Part shown: piece by piece, positions 12,869 through 20,627 of the stretch | Numbering within the stretch: the stretch's first letter is position 1 | Layout: each line of letters opens with the position of its first letter | IMG/VR virus record: IMGVR_UViG_3300033052_000007 | Coordinates: 1-28,894 of that record | DNA: 28,894 bases | Source of the DNA: a virus | Direction: 5' to 3' (one strand) | Position numbers and translations under genes: made by a program | Notes under the pieces: generated by a model | The model's database searches: none | Told to the model about the DNA's origin: nothing | What the model saw: only the letters and a program-made list of their open reading frames with translations

Positions 12869-13177
12869 TCACTCCCACTCATTCGTATCTGGGTTGTAGA
12901 CCCGCTTACCTTTCGGTCGCATCACCTTCGGGTCAGGATGGGCATATTGGTCATCGGTAGGAACGTGCTTGCGGGGCCAGAATGCGGCCACCAGTGCCAG
13001 CAGACCGAGCGCGACACCCAAGCCCGCCTTCCAGCCGCCAATCTTGCTGGCGAGCACGATAACCCGGTCGATGATGCCCCACAGCGCTAGCACGGCCCCA
13101 GCCGCGAGCATGACATGCGCCCACCAAGGCCAACCCAAGAACCAGTTCCACAGCGCCTCGGTAATGAAGCCGCTCAT
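12869..13177 (-). CDS. two-TM membrane protein, holin-like
   Basis: This 102-residue protein has TM helices at about 18-40 (PWWAHVMLAAGAVLALWGII) and 50-67 (KAGLGVALGLLALVAAFW), and a hydrophilic C-terminus (KHVPTDDQYAHPDP...). Its ATG overlaps the endolysin stop (ATGA). Two TM helices beside the endolysin gene fit a class II-like holin or an accessory membrane protein of lysis. The sequence alone does not prove this. Confidence 0.65.
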   Translation of the reverse strand: MSGFITEALWNWFLGWPWWAHVMLAAGAVLALWGIIDRVIVLASKIGGWKAGLGVALGLLALVAAFWPRKHVPTDDQYAHPDPKVMRPKGKRVYNPDTNEWE

Positions 13178-14034
13178 TTTGCCACCTCGCTATCGAGCGC
13201 ATCGGCCAGTTCGGCGGCCTTCTTTGAGGCCCACCAGCGATAGGCGAAGCCACCCGCCGCCACGAGAACGCCGACAACCACAATCCCGACCACGATGGCC
13301 TTGACCCAGCCGAACGCCTGGAATGGCTCCAACTGGTCCTTGGCCCCATTGAGAACCTGGTCGAGCGATGCACCGCCACCAGCACCAGCCACACCACCGC
13401 CGGCCGCCATGTCGCCGGGTGTCTTTGGCGGGGGCGCCTTGGCATCTTCCGGGCGGGCTTTTTGTGCACCAGTCGGGGAATATTCAGCCGGGGCAGGTGT
13501 TGACCCCATAGCCCACGCCTGCCCCGCCGCCTCGACGCCGCTGATGCGACGGAGCCAGCCACGCCCAAACGTCGGCCACGTCTTGAGCGCCCGCAGGAAG
13601 GTTTCGCGGCGATCGATAATGCGGGAGATCAGCGCGTCGTGGTCGGCATCGTCCGCAATGGCGTTGAGCGTGATGTTGCCCACCACCCCATCAACCTGCT
13701 TCCCGGTGAAGCCAAGTGCCCGCTGCAGCCACTTGACCGACTGGCGCGGCCCGGAATGGACGGCACCATCGAACACAACATAATCCACACCAACGGGGAG
13801 ATCGTCCCCACGGATTACGTCCCAGTACTGTTCCCGGTAGATGCTTTGCAGTTCGGCATCGTCGATGGCCTTGACGGTGCGCTGGGCCAGCCCGCGCTTT
13901 GAACGGAAGGCGTCATAGACCCGTTGGGTGATCCCGCGCATAGTCTTGCCGCCGGGGTCTGCTGGATTGTTCGAATAGCCTCCTTCGTGCACCAGCACGC
14001 GGGCAAGGCTGTCGGCATAGGACGTTGCCGCCAT
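13174..14034 (-). CDS. GH108-type N-acetylmuramidase endolysin with C-terminal TM
   Basis: This 286-residue protein degrades peptidoglycan at lysis. Residues 5-95 are a GH108 domain, with HEGGYSNNPADPGG placing the catalytic Glu at E17. Residues 97-175 (WLQRALGFTGKQVDGVVGN...) form the peptidoglycan-binding domain usual in this family. A Pro/Ala/Gly linker follows (178-224). The tail has one TM helix (about 243-268, VKAIVVGIVVVGVLVAAGGFAYRW split) and a charged end. The C-terminal anchor should tether it to the inner membrane. The stop TAG of the preceding gene lies inside TAGGAG, its ribosome site. Confidence 0.9.
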   Translation of the reverse strand: MAATSYADSLARVLVHEGGYSNNPADPGGKTMRGITQRVYDAFRSKRGLAQRTVKAIDDAELQSIYREQYWDVIRGDDLPVGVDYVVFDGAVHSGPRQSVKWLQRALGFTGKQVDGVVGNITLNAIADDADHDALISRIIDRRETFLRALKTWPTFGRGWLRRISGVEAAGQAWAMGSTPAPAEYSPTGAQKARPEDAKAPPPKTPGDMAAGGGVAGAGGGASLDQVLNGAKDQLEPFQAFGWVKAIVVGIVVVGVLVAAGGFAYRWWASKKAAELADALDSEVAK

Positions 14035-14043
14035 TGAAATCTC

Positions 14044-14196
14044 CTAGATCCGAATGAGGAAGAACCCGACCGTCGCGACCGACAGCCCGATCAGCACCCA
14101 TCGGAACGGATGCCCTACTGTGAGAACGGCTGGCCACGCTGCCGCGAGAAGCCCGCAGACAAGCGCCGCCACACCCGTCAGATTGAGTGCGAGCAT
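14044..14196 (-). CDS. 50-residue two-TM protein, holin candidate
   Basis: The start at 14196 is chosen by GGAG 6 nt upstream. Nearly the whole protein is membrane: helix 1 about 5-25 (NLTGVAALVCGLLAAAWPAV), a short loop (GHPFR), helix 2 about 32-49 (WVLIGLSVATVGFFLIRI). It lies directly before the endolysin gene, the usual holin place. Size and topology resemble small holins or pinholins, but no family signature is visible. Confidence 0.65.
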   Translation of the reverse strand: MLALNLTGVAALVCGLLAAAWPAVLTVGHPFRWVLIGLSVATVGFFLIRI

Positions 14197-14221
14197 GGGA
14201 TGCTCCGATGTGGATTGGGGT

Positions 14222-14713
14222 TTAGACCGCCAGTGCGATGCGCCAGGCGGCGTCGATTTCATCCGAGGTCATGCCAACGGATGGGGCTAGTTCAGTGAAT
14301 AGCGGGTGGGACCGAGCGAACTCTTGCCCACTCCGGTAGAGCACGCGGGCCATGATCTTGGCGTTCAGTTCCGCCTCGGTCTTTTCCGGCATCGCCTCGA
14401 TTGCGGCCTTGATCCCTGTATCGAGGCCGAGCTTTTCGATGATGAATTCGAACTGGATGCGGTTCAGGTCTTTGAGCGGAACGCTCTCGAGGGTGTAGAG
14501 GTAGGTGACGACGCCATCGATCCGCTCGACGCGCTTGCCGACAACGACCTGTCCAGTAGGCACGGTCGGTTCAACAGGCGCATAGAGCCCGAGCTTGGCC
14601 AGTTCATCCGACGACCACAAGTCCCCGATGTTCGGCTGGTAGCTGATGCCGTCGATCTTTTCCTTGCCGTCCCACTCGCGGAAGGTCTTTCCGTCTTCCA
14701 GGTACAGCGTCAT
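14222..14713 (-). CDS. tail-fibre-associated protein (assembly/chaperone-like)
   Basis: This is a 163-residue protein. The N-terminal half is beta-rich (LYLEDGKTFREWDGKEKIDG, YLYTLESVPLKDL), and the C-terminal half helical with IMARVLYRSGQEFARSH and TSDEIDAAWRIALAV. Its place immediately after the tail-fibre genes and its size resemble fibre-assembly or fibre-tip proteins. I do not recognise a named family. Its ATG overlaps the stop of the preceding gene (ATGA). Confidence 0.55.
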   Translation of the reverse strand: MTLYLEDGKTFREWDGKEKIDGISYQPNIGDLWSSDELAKLGLYAPVEPTVPTGQVVVGKRVERIDGVVTYLYTLESVPLKDLNRIQFEFIIEKLGLDTGIKAAIEAMPEKTEAELNAKIMARVLYRSGQEFARSHPLFTELAPSVGMTSDEIDAAWRIALAV

Positions 14714-15393
14714 GTGAACCTCACATAGCCTGAGATCAGGCCGTTGACCGCTCCGTTATCGCCGGTGTCAATGCTTTGGTCGGATGGGCTGGAATTATAG
14801 AGCGTGTAGCCCATGCGGCATTCCGGGCCGCCGGATGGGCCATCGTTGGTCAGGTTGGTCATCGAGGGCGTTTCAGTCACAAACGCCGGGATCGCCGCGC
14901 CAGACTCCTGCGTTGCCGCAAGGGCGAGCACGATCAGCGGAGTCGAAACGCCGGACGCCGACACGGTCTGCGATGTTGGGTTGCCAGCCGTGACTTCGCC
15001 GTTCCATGTTGATGCCGTGACGGTCGTGATTGCCGACGATGGACGGAACACCAAAAGGAACTTGGTGCCGCTCGACATGCCGGTAACGCTTGACGTGCTG
15101 GTGAGCACCTTTTGGCTGGCGATCAGCCGCAATGCCCCACTTGGATTGTTGTAGATATCCTTGATCGATGTCCAGCCGCTCGGAACCACCGACGTGATCG
15201 AAGACCCGGACCCGGACTCTGCCGCGTCGAGCAGGATGGCCCAATCGCCCACAATCGTCCCGGACGGCATGCTGATGCTTGCCGCGTTGGCGGTGGCGGT
15301 CCCAACCAGGGTGAGTGTCAATGATCCGCCCGCTCCGGAGCCCCCGGAGCCGGCCCCGTTGAAAGCCGGTATCGCCTTCAGACCCGTGAACAT
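14710..15393 (-). CDS. virion appendage protein, Ser/Thr-rich
   Basis: This is a 227-residue protein. A short head (MFTGLKAIPAF) and a glycine hinge (GAGSGGSGAGGS, 14-24) lead to a beta-sandwich-like domain with alternating Ser/Thr/Val strands (SIKDIYNNPSGALRLIASQK, FLLVFRPSSAITTVTAST). The pattern is common in phage receptor-binding and baseplate-decorating proteins. It sits between the fibre gene (TGATG junction at 15393) and the assembly-like gene. The binding target is unknown. Confidence 0.6.
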   Translation of the reverse strand: MFTGLKAIPAFNGAGSGGSGAGGSLTLTLVGTATANAASISMPSGTIVGDWAILLDAAESGSGSSITSVVPSGWTSIKDIYNNPSGALRLIASQKVLTSTSSVTGMSSGTKFLLVFRPSSAITTVTASTWNGEVTAGNPTSQTVSASGVSTPLIVLALAATQESGAAIPAFVTETPSMTNLTNDGPSGGPECRMGYTLYNSSPSDQSIDTGDNGAVNGLISGYVRFT

Positions 15394-16220
15394 CAGGCAA
15401 TCGCCTTGATAGCGGAGATCAGGATGCGACCCGATGCAATGACATCGTAATAGAGGAGGTCCTGCGCGGCGGCGGCGGTAGAAAGTACCGGGGCGGACCC
15501 GCCGGCAAACTCGTAGTCGGCATGATAGGCCAACGTCCGGGACCCGGTGCCATCCTGAACAACCCGGATGCGCCCGGTGCGATTGACCACCGCATTGGAC
15601 ATGGTGCCCAAGGTGCGGTTGCCGCCGAGCGTGACCACGGCGTTGATGAATGTAGAATTGTCCACCGTGATCGTCGCCGCGTCGGTCAGCGTGACCTCGT
15701 TGGCGGCGGTGTAGACGATATCAGTGGTGAGAACCTTGTCAGCAGTGTTGGCCTTGACTTGGGTGGCTGTCGCCTCGTCAATGGCAATGGTCGGATTGCC
15801 GGATACGCCGTCTCCATTGGTGACGGTGACCGGGGCGGTGCCGGTGATGGTCCTCAGGGCGTAGGTATTCGAAGCGGTGCGGGCGAGGATGCCGGTTGAA
15901 GCCAAGGCTTCCAACGCCGTGAGGTCCGCCCCGACGATGGACGCGCCAGCCAGGAGCGGCACCGCGTCGAGAGTTTCTAGCGTTGTCCCGCCGGAGGTCT
16001 TGAGCACCACCTTAAACGGGTCGGTATCGACGTAGATTTCCGCGAAGTATCCAGCGCTGTCTGCCACCACGGGCTGGGCGTGCGGCGTGACCTTGCCCGA
16101 GTCCTGGTAGACCGTGATATCCGTGGTCGTGCCGGACTGGTAGAAATAGAGAAGCGCCCCGGAATATGGGTTGCCGTTGGCATCCACCGCCTGGAAGCGG
16201 GGGGTGAAAAGCATGGTCAT
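15393..16220 (-). CDS. tail fibre protein with N-terminal virion-adaptor domain
   Basis: This is a 275-residue protein. Residues 3-90 match the N-terminal attachment domain seen in many podovirus/siphovirus fibres: LFTPRFQAVDANGNPYSGALLYFYQSGTT, VYQD, PVVADSAGYFAEIYVD. The remainder is beta-rich with Thr/Ala repeats (TGTAPVTVTNGDGVSGNPTI) and ends in a jelly-roll-like part. It should connect to the tail and trimerise. The start is taken at 16220; an ATG two codons later (16214) is equally possible. Confidence 0.78.
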   Translation of the reverse strand: MTMLFTPRFQAVDANGNPYSGALLYFYQSGTTTDITVYQDSGKVTPHAQPVVADSAGYFAEIYVDTDPFKVVLKTSGGTTLETLDAVPLLAGASIVGADLTALEALASTGILARTASNTYALRTITGTAPVTVTNGDGVSGNPTIAIDEATATQVKANTADKVLTTDIVYTAANEVTLTDAATITVDNSTFINAVVTLGGNRTLGTMSNAVVNRTGRIRVVQDGTGSRTLAYHADYEFAGGSAPVLSTAAAAQDLLYYDVIASGRILISAIKAIA

Positions 16221-16232
16221 GTTGGAATCCCG

Positions 16233-18599
16233 CTAGAGGTTTCTAGTGTAGTAGATGCCGCCGCTTTCGCTCATGAACGCCCCGCCGCCGAGGTCGGTGT
16301 ATCCCGCCGGAACGCCGCTGGACGAAGATGAACTCCCGCCTTGAGACGTTGAACTGGACGACGTTGGGGACGTGGACAGGGCCGACTTGACCGCCATGGG
16401 CTGCTTGGCGAACGTGCCATCGGCCTGCGCGATATAGGCCCGGCCGTTCAGCAGGTACGACTGTCCGACCGTGTAGAGCCTGCCCGTGGAGCTGCCCTTG
16501 AAGGTCTGGGCGGGTGGAGGCGCTGCAACCTGTGGGGCGGCCTGATAGGCGGGTTTCGACACAGTGATGGTCTTTGCCGGCGCCGGAGGAATGTACGGCT
16601 TCTTGGCCGGGATGGGTGCGCCAGTCCCCTGAATGGCGGCAAGCTGGTTGGCTGTAATCATGCCCCCGGTGGGGGCGGTCTGGACCTGTGACCCGTCCCC
16701 GTACTTTGCAACCCATTCCGCATAGGCCGGGTTGGCGATGGTCGAGACGATGGGCTTCAGGGTGTTGGCAGGCTTTGGCTCCGGAACGCCCCAGCCGGTG
16801 GTCTGTAGTGCCGGATTGGCGAACGTGTCGGTCAACACCTTCCCGTAGTCGGGAGTGGGCTGCCCACGGCCCATCATGCCGGGCTGGAACGTGGGGGACG
16901 GGGAAAGCGTATTGCCGCCAGAGGTCGATTTCGCCGCGTTGCCGGCAATGGACAACGCCTTGTCAGCCGCTCCGCCGAGGAAGTTCCCGATGGACAGCGC
17001 CGCCCCACTGGCCGTATCGGCTAGGGGCTTCAGTGCATTCGGAGCACTCGATGCGCCGGCCGTGATGCCCTTGATGGCTTCCCCGACCTTGGCCCGGATC
17101 AGCCCACCTGCGGCAGTGTTGCCTCCAGCTTCCGACGCCTTGACGCCCGGAGCGATCTCGTAGCTGACCTTTTCGAACGAAACCTGACCGCCCGGCCCCA
17201 TGACGGCGCGTTTGCTCGTCCCATCCGCGAACGTGTAGACCTTGCCGATCTCGACCGTCTTGCCGTTGACGGTGCCGTACTGCTTGGCGGGCGCGGTGGG
17301 AACGGAGGGTGCCGGAGCCACATTGCCGGCGCGGTTGGTGGTATCGAGTACGTTGGGGCGCTGTGTCTCTTGCGCATTGGCAGGCGTGCCGCGTTCCAAT
17401 ACCTGACGCGGCGGGGCGGGCAAGCCGGCAGCCGGGCCTTCAGGGCGCGCGCCGCCCGGTGCGGTTGGAATAGACGGGTTGAGCGCCCCAGGCGATATCG
17501 ACCTGGAATTGAGCAAGGAGCCCAGACCCTCGTCCATCAGCGTGGCACGCGCCTGGACGTTGCTCTGGTCCATCTTGGGCGCATTGGATGCACCCGTGCG
17601 GGCCTGCAATGCGGCAGTGAGGGCTTCCGTTACGTTCCCGCCCTTGGGGACCGTGAAGTTAAGCAGACCGGTTTCAAGCCAGTTGTTCCATTCGGCTTCA
17701 CCGGCCGCCCTGTCCGGTTCTGGACGCAGCGGTGCAGCATAGGTCACGCTGCCATCCGGATTGCCGCTGACCCGCATGACCTTGGATTGCAGTTCAGCAG
17801 CCGAGTATCCAGCGGGTTCCGGCAGGGTGGGTGTGACCGACATTGCCGCAGTGGAGGTATCGCCCATCGATGCGGCGGTCCTTGCCGCCTGCAGTCTCTG
17901 CCGTGCCGAGGCAAGGGCGGGGGAGACAGGGGCTGCAGTGGCCGGCTGTCCGCGTCCCACCATGCCTGGCTGATAGGTCGGCTGCGGTGACTGCGGGTCA
18001 GGACGCGGGCGAGGCAGCGGCGTGTTCTGCAGGTTGGCGTAGAACTGCGTGCGCTTCTGGTCGAGGATGCGCGGATTTGCCGTGACCGGGAAGGCTTCAT
18101 TGGTGAGGCCGAGCGGGGGGCGGGGCTTCCCATTGAGGCCAACGGAAACAGCGCCTGGGAACTTCGCCTTTTGCGCCGCCGTCAGGCCTTTGTCCCATGT
18201 GCCACCGAGCATCCCGAGCTTGTCGCCCGCGAGGTCGAAATGCATGAGGTCGAGCGCACCGTACTTGCCCTTTCCCCCGGAGAAATATCCTCCCCAGCGA
18301 AGATTCTTAGACAACTCAGGGTAGTACTGCTGTTGCACCTGCCGGACGGTCTGCGCGAACTCCTCATAGGTGCGAAACGACGGCCCACTCTGATAGTCCG
18401 GAATCTTTTGGCCGGTCTTTGGGTCGATCAGCGTGACGTCGATGGCGTTCTTCTTGCCGTGCTGCCTGCTGTCGCCCTCGCGATAGCCGGACCTGAACTC
18501 TACGTCATATCCGGACGCGGCCGCAGCTTTCTCCAGAATGTCGATCAGCGCCGCGTTGGCGCCTTCGCGATACTGGTTGGCATATGAAATGTTGCCCAT
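16233..18599 (-). CDS. large virion protein with N-terminal M15-like peptidase
   Basis: This is a 788-residue protein from the ATG at 18599; the frame stays open to 18773, but only across the promoter region of the plus-strand moron. Residues 1-150 resemble M15 DD-peptidases: FRSGYREGDSRQHGKKNAIDV gives zinc ligands H47 and D54, and DLMHFDL gives H120. The rest is a long Pro/Ala/Gly/Thr-rich stalk containing a repeated segment (QPGMVGRGQP and QPGMMGRGQP), ending in SSSTSQGGSSSSSSG. A virion-carried wall-cutting enzyme that clears a path for DNA entry is the likely role. Confidence 0.68.
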   Translation of the reverse strand: MGNISYANQYREGANAALIDILEKAAAASGYDVEFRSGYREGDSRQHGKKNAIDVTLIDPKTGQKIPDYQSGPSFRTYEEFAQTVRQVQQQYYPELSKNLRWGGYFSGGKGKYGALDLMHFDLAGDKLGMLGGTWDKGLTAAQKAKFPGAVSVGLNGKPRPPLGLTNEAFPVTANPRILDQKRTQFYANLQNTPLPRPRPDPQSPQPTYQPGMVGRGQPATAAPVSPALASARQRLQAARTAASMGDTSTAAMSVTPTLPEPAGYSAAELQSKVMRVSGNPDGSVTYAAPLRPEPDRAAGEAEWNNWLETGLLNFTVPKGGNVTEALTAALQARTGASNAPKMDQSNVQARATLMDEGLGSLLNSRSISPGALNPSIPTAPGGARPEGPAAGLPAPPRQVLERGTPANAQETQRPNVLDTTNRAGNVAPAPSVPTAPAKQYGTVNGKTVEIGKVYTFADGTSKRAVMGPGGQVSFEKVSYEIAPGVKASEAGGNTAAGGLIRAKVGEAIKGITAGASSAPNALKPLADTASGAALSIGNFLGGAADKALSIAGNAAKSTSGGNTLSPSPTFQPGMMGRGQPTPDYGKVLTDTFANPALQTTGWGVPEPKPANTLKPIVSTIANPAYAEWVAKYGDGSQVQTAPTGGMITANQLAAIQGTGAPIPAKKPYIPPAPAKTITVSKPAYQAAPQVAAPPPAQTFKGSSTGRLYTVGQSYLLNGRAYIAQADGTFAKQPMAVKSALSTSPTSSSSTSQGGSSSSSSGVPAGYTDLGGGAFMSESGGIYYTRNL

Positions 18600-18607
18600 G
18601 GTCCGCC

Positions 18608-18636
18608 TTGACGTAAACAAAATCGCGGCCCACCCT
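18608..18636 (+). promoter_or_regulatory. weak candidate promoter for the moron pair
   Basis: TTGACG at 18608-18613 is a good -35 box. Seventeen bases on lies CACCCT, a poor -10. Transcription would start at about 18643-18645, almost at the ATG, so the mRNA would be near-leaderless. No Shine-Dalgarno precedes ATG 18645. Confidence 0.22.
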
Positions 18637-18644
18637 CCCCGACC

Positions 18645-18932
18645 ATGAGGAAAGTCACCGTTCTTGCTGTTTTGTTGTTCTCGCTGAGCCCCGCCATAGC
18701 CGGGGCGGCTGACGAGGATGCTTATGTGGCCTGCGTCGTAGGGAACGCAGTAGTCGCGCTGCACAACGGCCAATTGGTTGACGATGCACAGGCGTCGGCC
18801 GCCAAAAAGTGCGAGCCGCTATATCCATATGGCCCAGGCGATGAGGAGGAGGGCATGGCCGACTTCCTCTATCACCTGATTTGGGACATCTCGGCGTCTT
18901 CGATGCTGCCGCCGCAGCCCAAGGCTAACTGA
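18645..18932 (+). CDS. exported moron protein
   Basis: This is a 95-residue protein on the strand opposite to all its neighbours. Residues 1-21 are a signal peptide (MRKVTVLAVLLFSLSPAIAGA). The mature part (ADEDAYVACVVGNAVVALHNG...) has two cysteines, C30 and C56, that could pair in the periplasm, and an acidic stretch (GPGDEEEG). Its stop shares one base with the ATG of the next gene. Opposite orientation and its own possible promoter are marks of a moron, a gene expressed from the prophage. Function is unknown. Confidence 0.65.
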   Translation: MRKVTVLAVLLFSLSPAIAGAADEDAYVACVVGNAVVALHNGQLVDDAQASAAKKCEPLYPYGPGDEEEGMADFLYHLIWDISASSMLPPQPKAN

Positions 18933-19279
18933 TGCCAGACATTGACCTGGAGCCGAAGCACTACCGGGTTAAGCGAGGCCGTCGTTTCTATCGCTACACG
19001 TCAAGCTTGCCGTTCACCATTGGCGCTTGGTTGTGCGGCGCTTGGGCAGTCGTTGGGGGCTGGCTCGCTGCGATGCATCTGCCGTCTACGCTGACATGGG
19101 CGTGGATACCAATCGCCGTCGCGCCTTTTTGCGCGCTGTTCCTTATTGCCCTGCGGCGCTTAGGCGAAGAGACCGTAGAAGCCCCCCGCGTTCCGCTTCG
19201 TTCTCGCTTCCGGCGCCCAAAGCGCGAACGCCGGATAAGACCGCAGGACCGCCAGTGGCAGATGTACTGGGAAGACTGA
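18932..19279 (+). CDS. two-TM moron membrane protein
   Basis: This is a 115-residue protein. A basic N-terminus (HYRVKRGRRFYRYTS) precedes TM helices at about 27-48 (PFTIGAWLCGAWAVVGGWLA) and 55-75 (TWAWIPIAVAPFCALFLIAL). The C-terminal 40 residues are very basic (RFRRPKRERRIRPQDRQ) and should be cytoplasmic. It is coupled to the exported protein upstream. Its last 137 nt are antisense to the end of the late gene at 19143-20627. A role in superinfection exclusion or envelope change is possible but unproved. Confidence 0.6.
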   Translation: MPDIDLEPKHYRVKRGRRFYRYTSSLPFTIGAWLCGAWAVVGGWLAAMHLPSTLTWAWIPIAVAPFCALFLIALRRLGEETVEAPRVPLRSRFRRPKRERRIRPQDRQWQMYWED

Positions 19280-20627
19280 GCGTATTGCCAGCCGGCTTCC
19301 CCGCCCCAGCCGCGATAGACAGACGGAGTTGATTGGCTGTCTTTTTGGCCCCGCCTGCCGTTAGTCCCTTCACGGCAGCGCCACCAATCATGGTCGCGCC
19401 AGCGCCGATCATGCCTCCGGCAACCCCGCCAAACAGAACGCCACGCAAGCCGCTGAGCCAGTCGCTGATCTTGTCGATCTTCCCGCCCATGACGAACTGG
19501 CGCATCATCTGCAACTCGCCGGGAGAAAATCCGAGGCTTTTGCGGTCTGACTTGAGGATGGTTCGGAACTCGTTGCGTAGCGATTCCGAGCTGAACCCGC
19601 CCTTGGCAATCTCAGCATTGGAGATCGCTTTTTCGACCTGACTGAGCTTCTTGAACAGCGCCCAATTCTGCTTCCCGGTGGAGTAGCCAGATTTGACGGT
19701 CGCGCCGGTTCCCTTCGCAAAGGCGGTATCCGGCAGCGCCTCGAAGTACTTGTCGAACTCGTCAAGCAGCATCTTGCCGATGCGGGATTCCCCCGGTGTC
19801 TTGCTGCCCGCCACGGATTGCAACGCCTCCTCAAGGCGCTGGAACTGTTCGAACGTCATCGGCTTGCCGCTGTAGGCATCCGCATCCTTCATGGCGGTCC
19901 TGACCTGCGAGAACGTGCTGGCCAGTTTTCCATCGGGGCGGACGAGCCCTTCTTTGTCCAGCACCGTGCGCAGCGCGTTCACCAGTCCCGGCGTAGCATC
20001 TGCCGCGATCTGCGATCCCTTGGCCTGCGAATATGCGGCCTGCGACACTGCCTTGATGTCGGCCGCTGTAGGGATTCCGCCTTCCGCCATTCCCTTGGCC
20101 GCCTTGGGCACGATAGCCAGCGTATTCCCCGGAAGCGGCTTAGGAGCCCCCTTGGGAACGCCTGGCGAGAACATGGTGGTAAAGCCCACACTGCGCGCGA
20201 CGGCTTCGTCCGATACCGGCTTGGCGGGGTCCATATCCACCTTGCCCGAGTACACGTCGCCGGGGAGTTTAAACGCATCGTAGGCGCCCATGACGACGCC
20301 GGGCACTGCCATCTTGCGCTCACCGGTCGCGGGGTTCTTGGCGATGGGTAGCAGCGTCCCGCGTTCCCAGCCGGCGGCTTCTTCCTGCGGCGACAGACCG
20401 CCACCGGCATCAAGGCCCTTCACCGCGCCCTCGATGTACGGAGCCTGGTTGGCCTTCAGGTCTTGTGCCTTGTCCGCAAACTTGTCGAACATGACAGCCT
20501 TGGGGTCAGCCGCCTGCCGTGCAGCATCGGGGAATTTGTCCTCGATCAGGGCGCGGATTTCTTCCTTGGGCATGTCATCGGGGAACGAAACCTTCGTGCC
20601 ATCCGGCATGCGTACGATCTGGCTCAT
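19143..20627 (-). CDS. probable internal virion / ejection protein
   Basis: This is a 494-residue protein from the ATG at 20627 (ATGA with the upstream gene). It opens MSQIVRMPDGTKVSFPDDMPKEEI, the short (V)xFPDDMxxEEI motif seen at the start of many podovirus internal virion proteins. The middle is Ala/Gly/Lys-rich, with helical stretches (ALRTVLDKEGLVRPDGK). Near the end lie hydrophobic runs (LFGGVAGGMIGAGATMIGGAAV). The final 45 residues are encoded antisense to the moron membrane gene and may have replaced an earlier end. DNA-ejection role inferred from position and composition. Confidence 0.65.
   Translation of the reverse strand: MSQIVRMPDGTKVSFPDDMPKEEIRALIEDKFPDAARQAADPKAVMFDKFADKAQDLKANQAPYIEGAVKGLDAGGGLSPQEEAAGWERGTLLPIAKNPATGERKMAVPGVVMGAYDAFKLPGDVYSGKVDMDPAKPVSDEAVARSVGFTTMFSPGVPKGAPKPLPGNTLAIVPKAAKGMAEGGIPTAADIKAVSQAAYSQAKGSQIAADATPGLVNALRTVLDKEGLVRPDGKLASTFSQVRTAMKDADAYSGKPMTFEQFQRLEEALQSVAGSKTPGESRIGKMLLDEFDKYFEALPDTAFAKGTGATVKSGYSTGKQNWALFKKLSQVEKAISNAEIAKGGFSSESLRNEFRTILKSDRKSLGFSPGELQMMRQFVMGGKIDKISDWLSGLRGVLFGGVAGGMIGAGATMIGGAAVKGLTAGGAKKTANQLRLSIAAGAGKPAGNTLSLPSTSATGGPAVLSGVRALGAGSENEAERGGLLRSLRLSAAGQ

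Noticed and set aside
14710-16220. Diversity-generating retroelement acting on the fibre genes
   Set aside because: No reverse transcriptase, accessory gene or near-repeat of the fibre 3' end was found.
18600-18773. 58-codon upstream extension of the M15-like protein
   Set aside because: It would cover the start of the moron gene and has no ribosome site; the ATG at 18599 begins a sensible N-terminus (MGNISYANQY).
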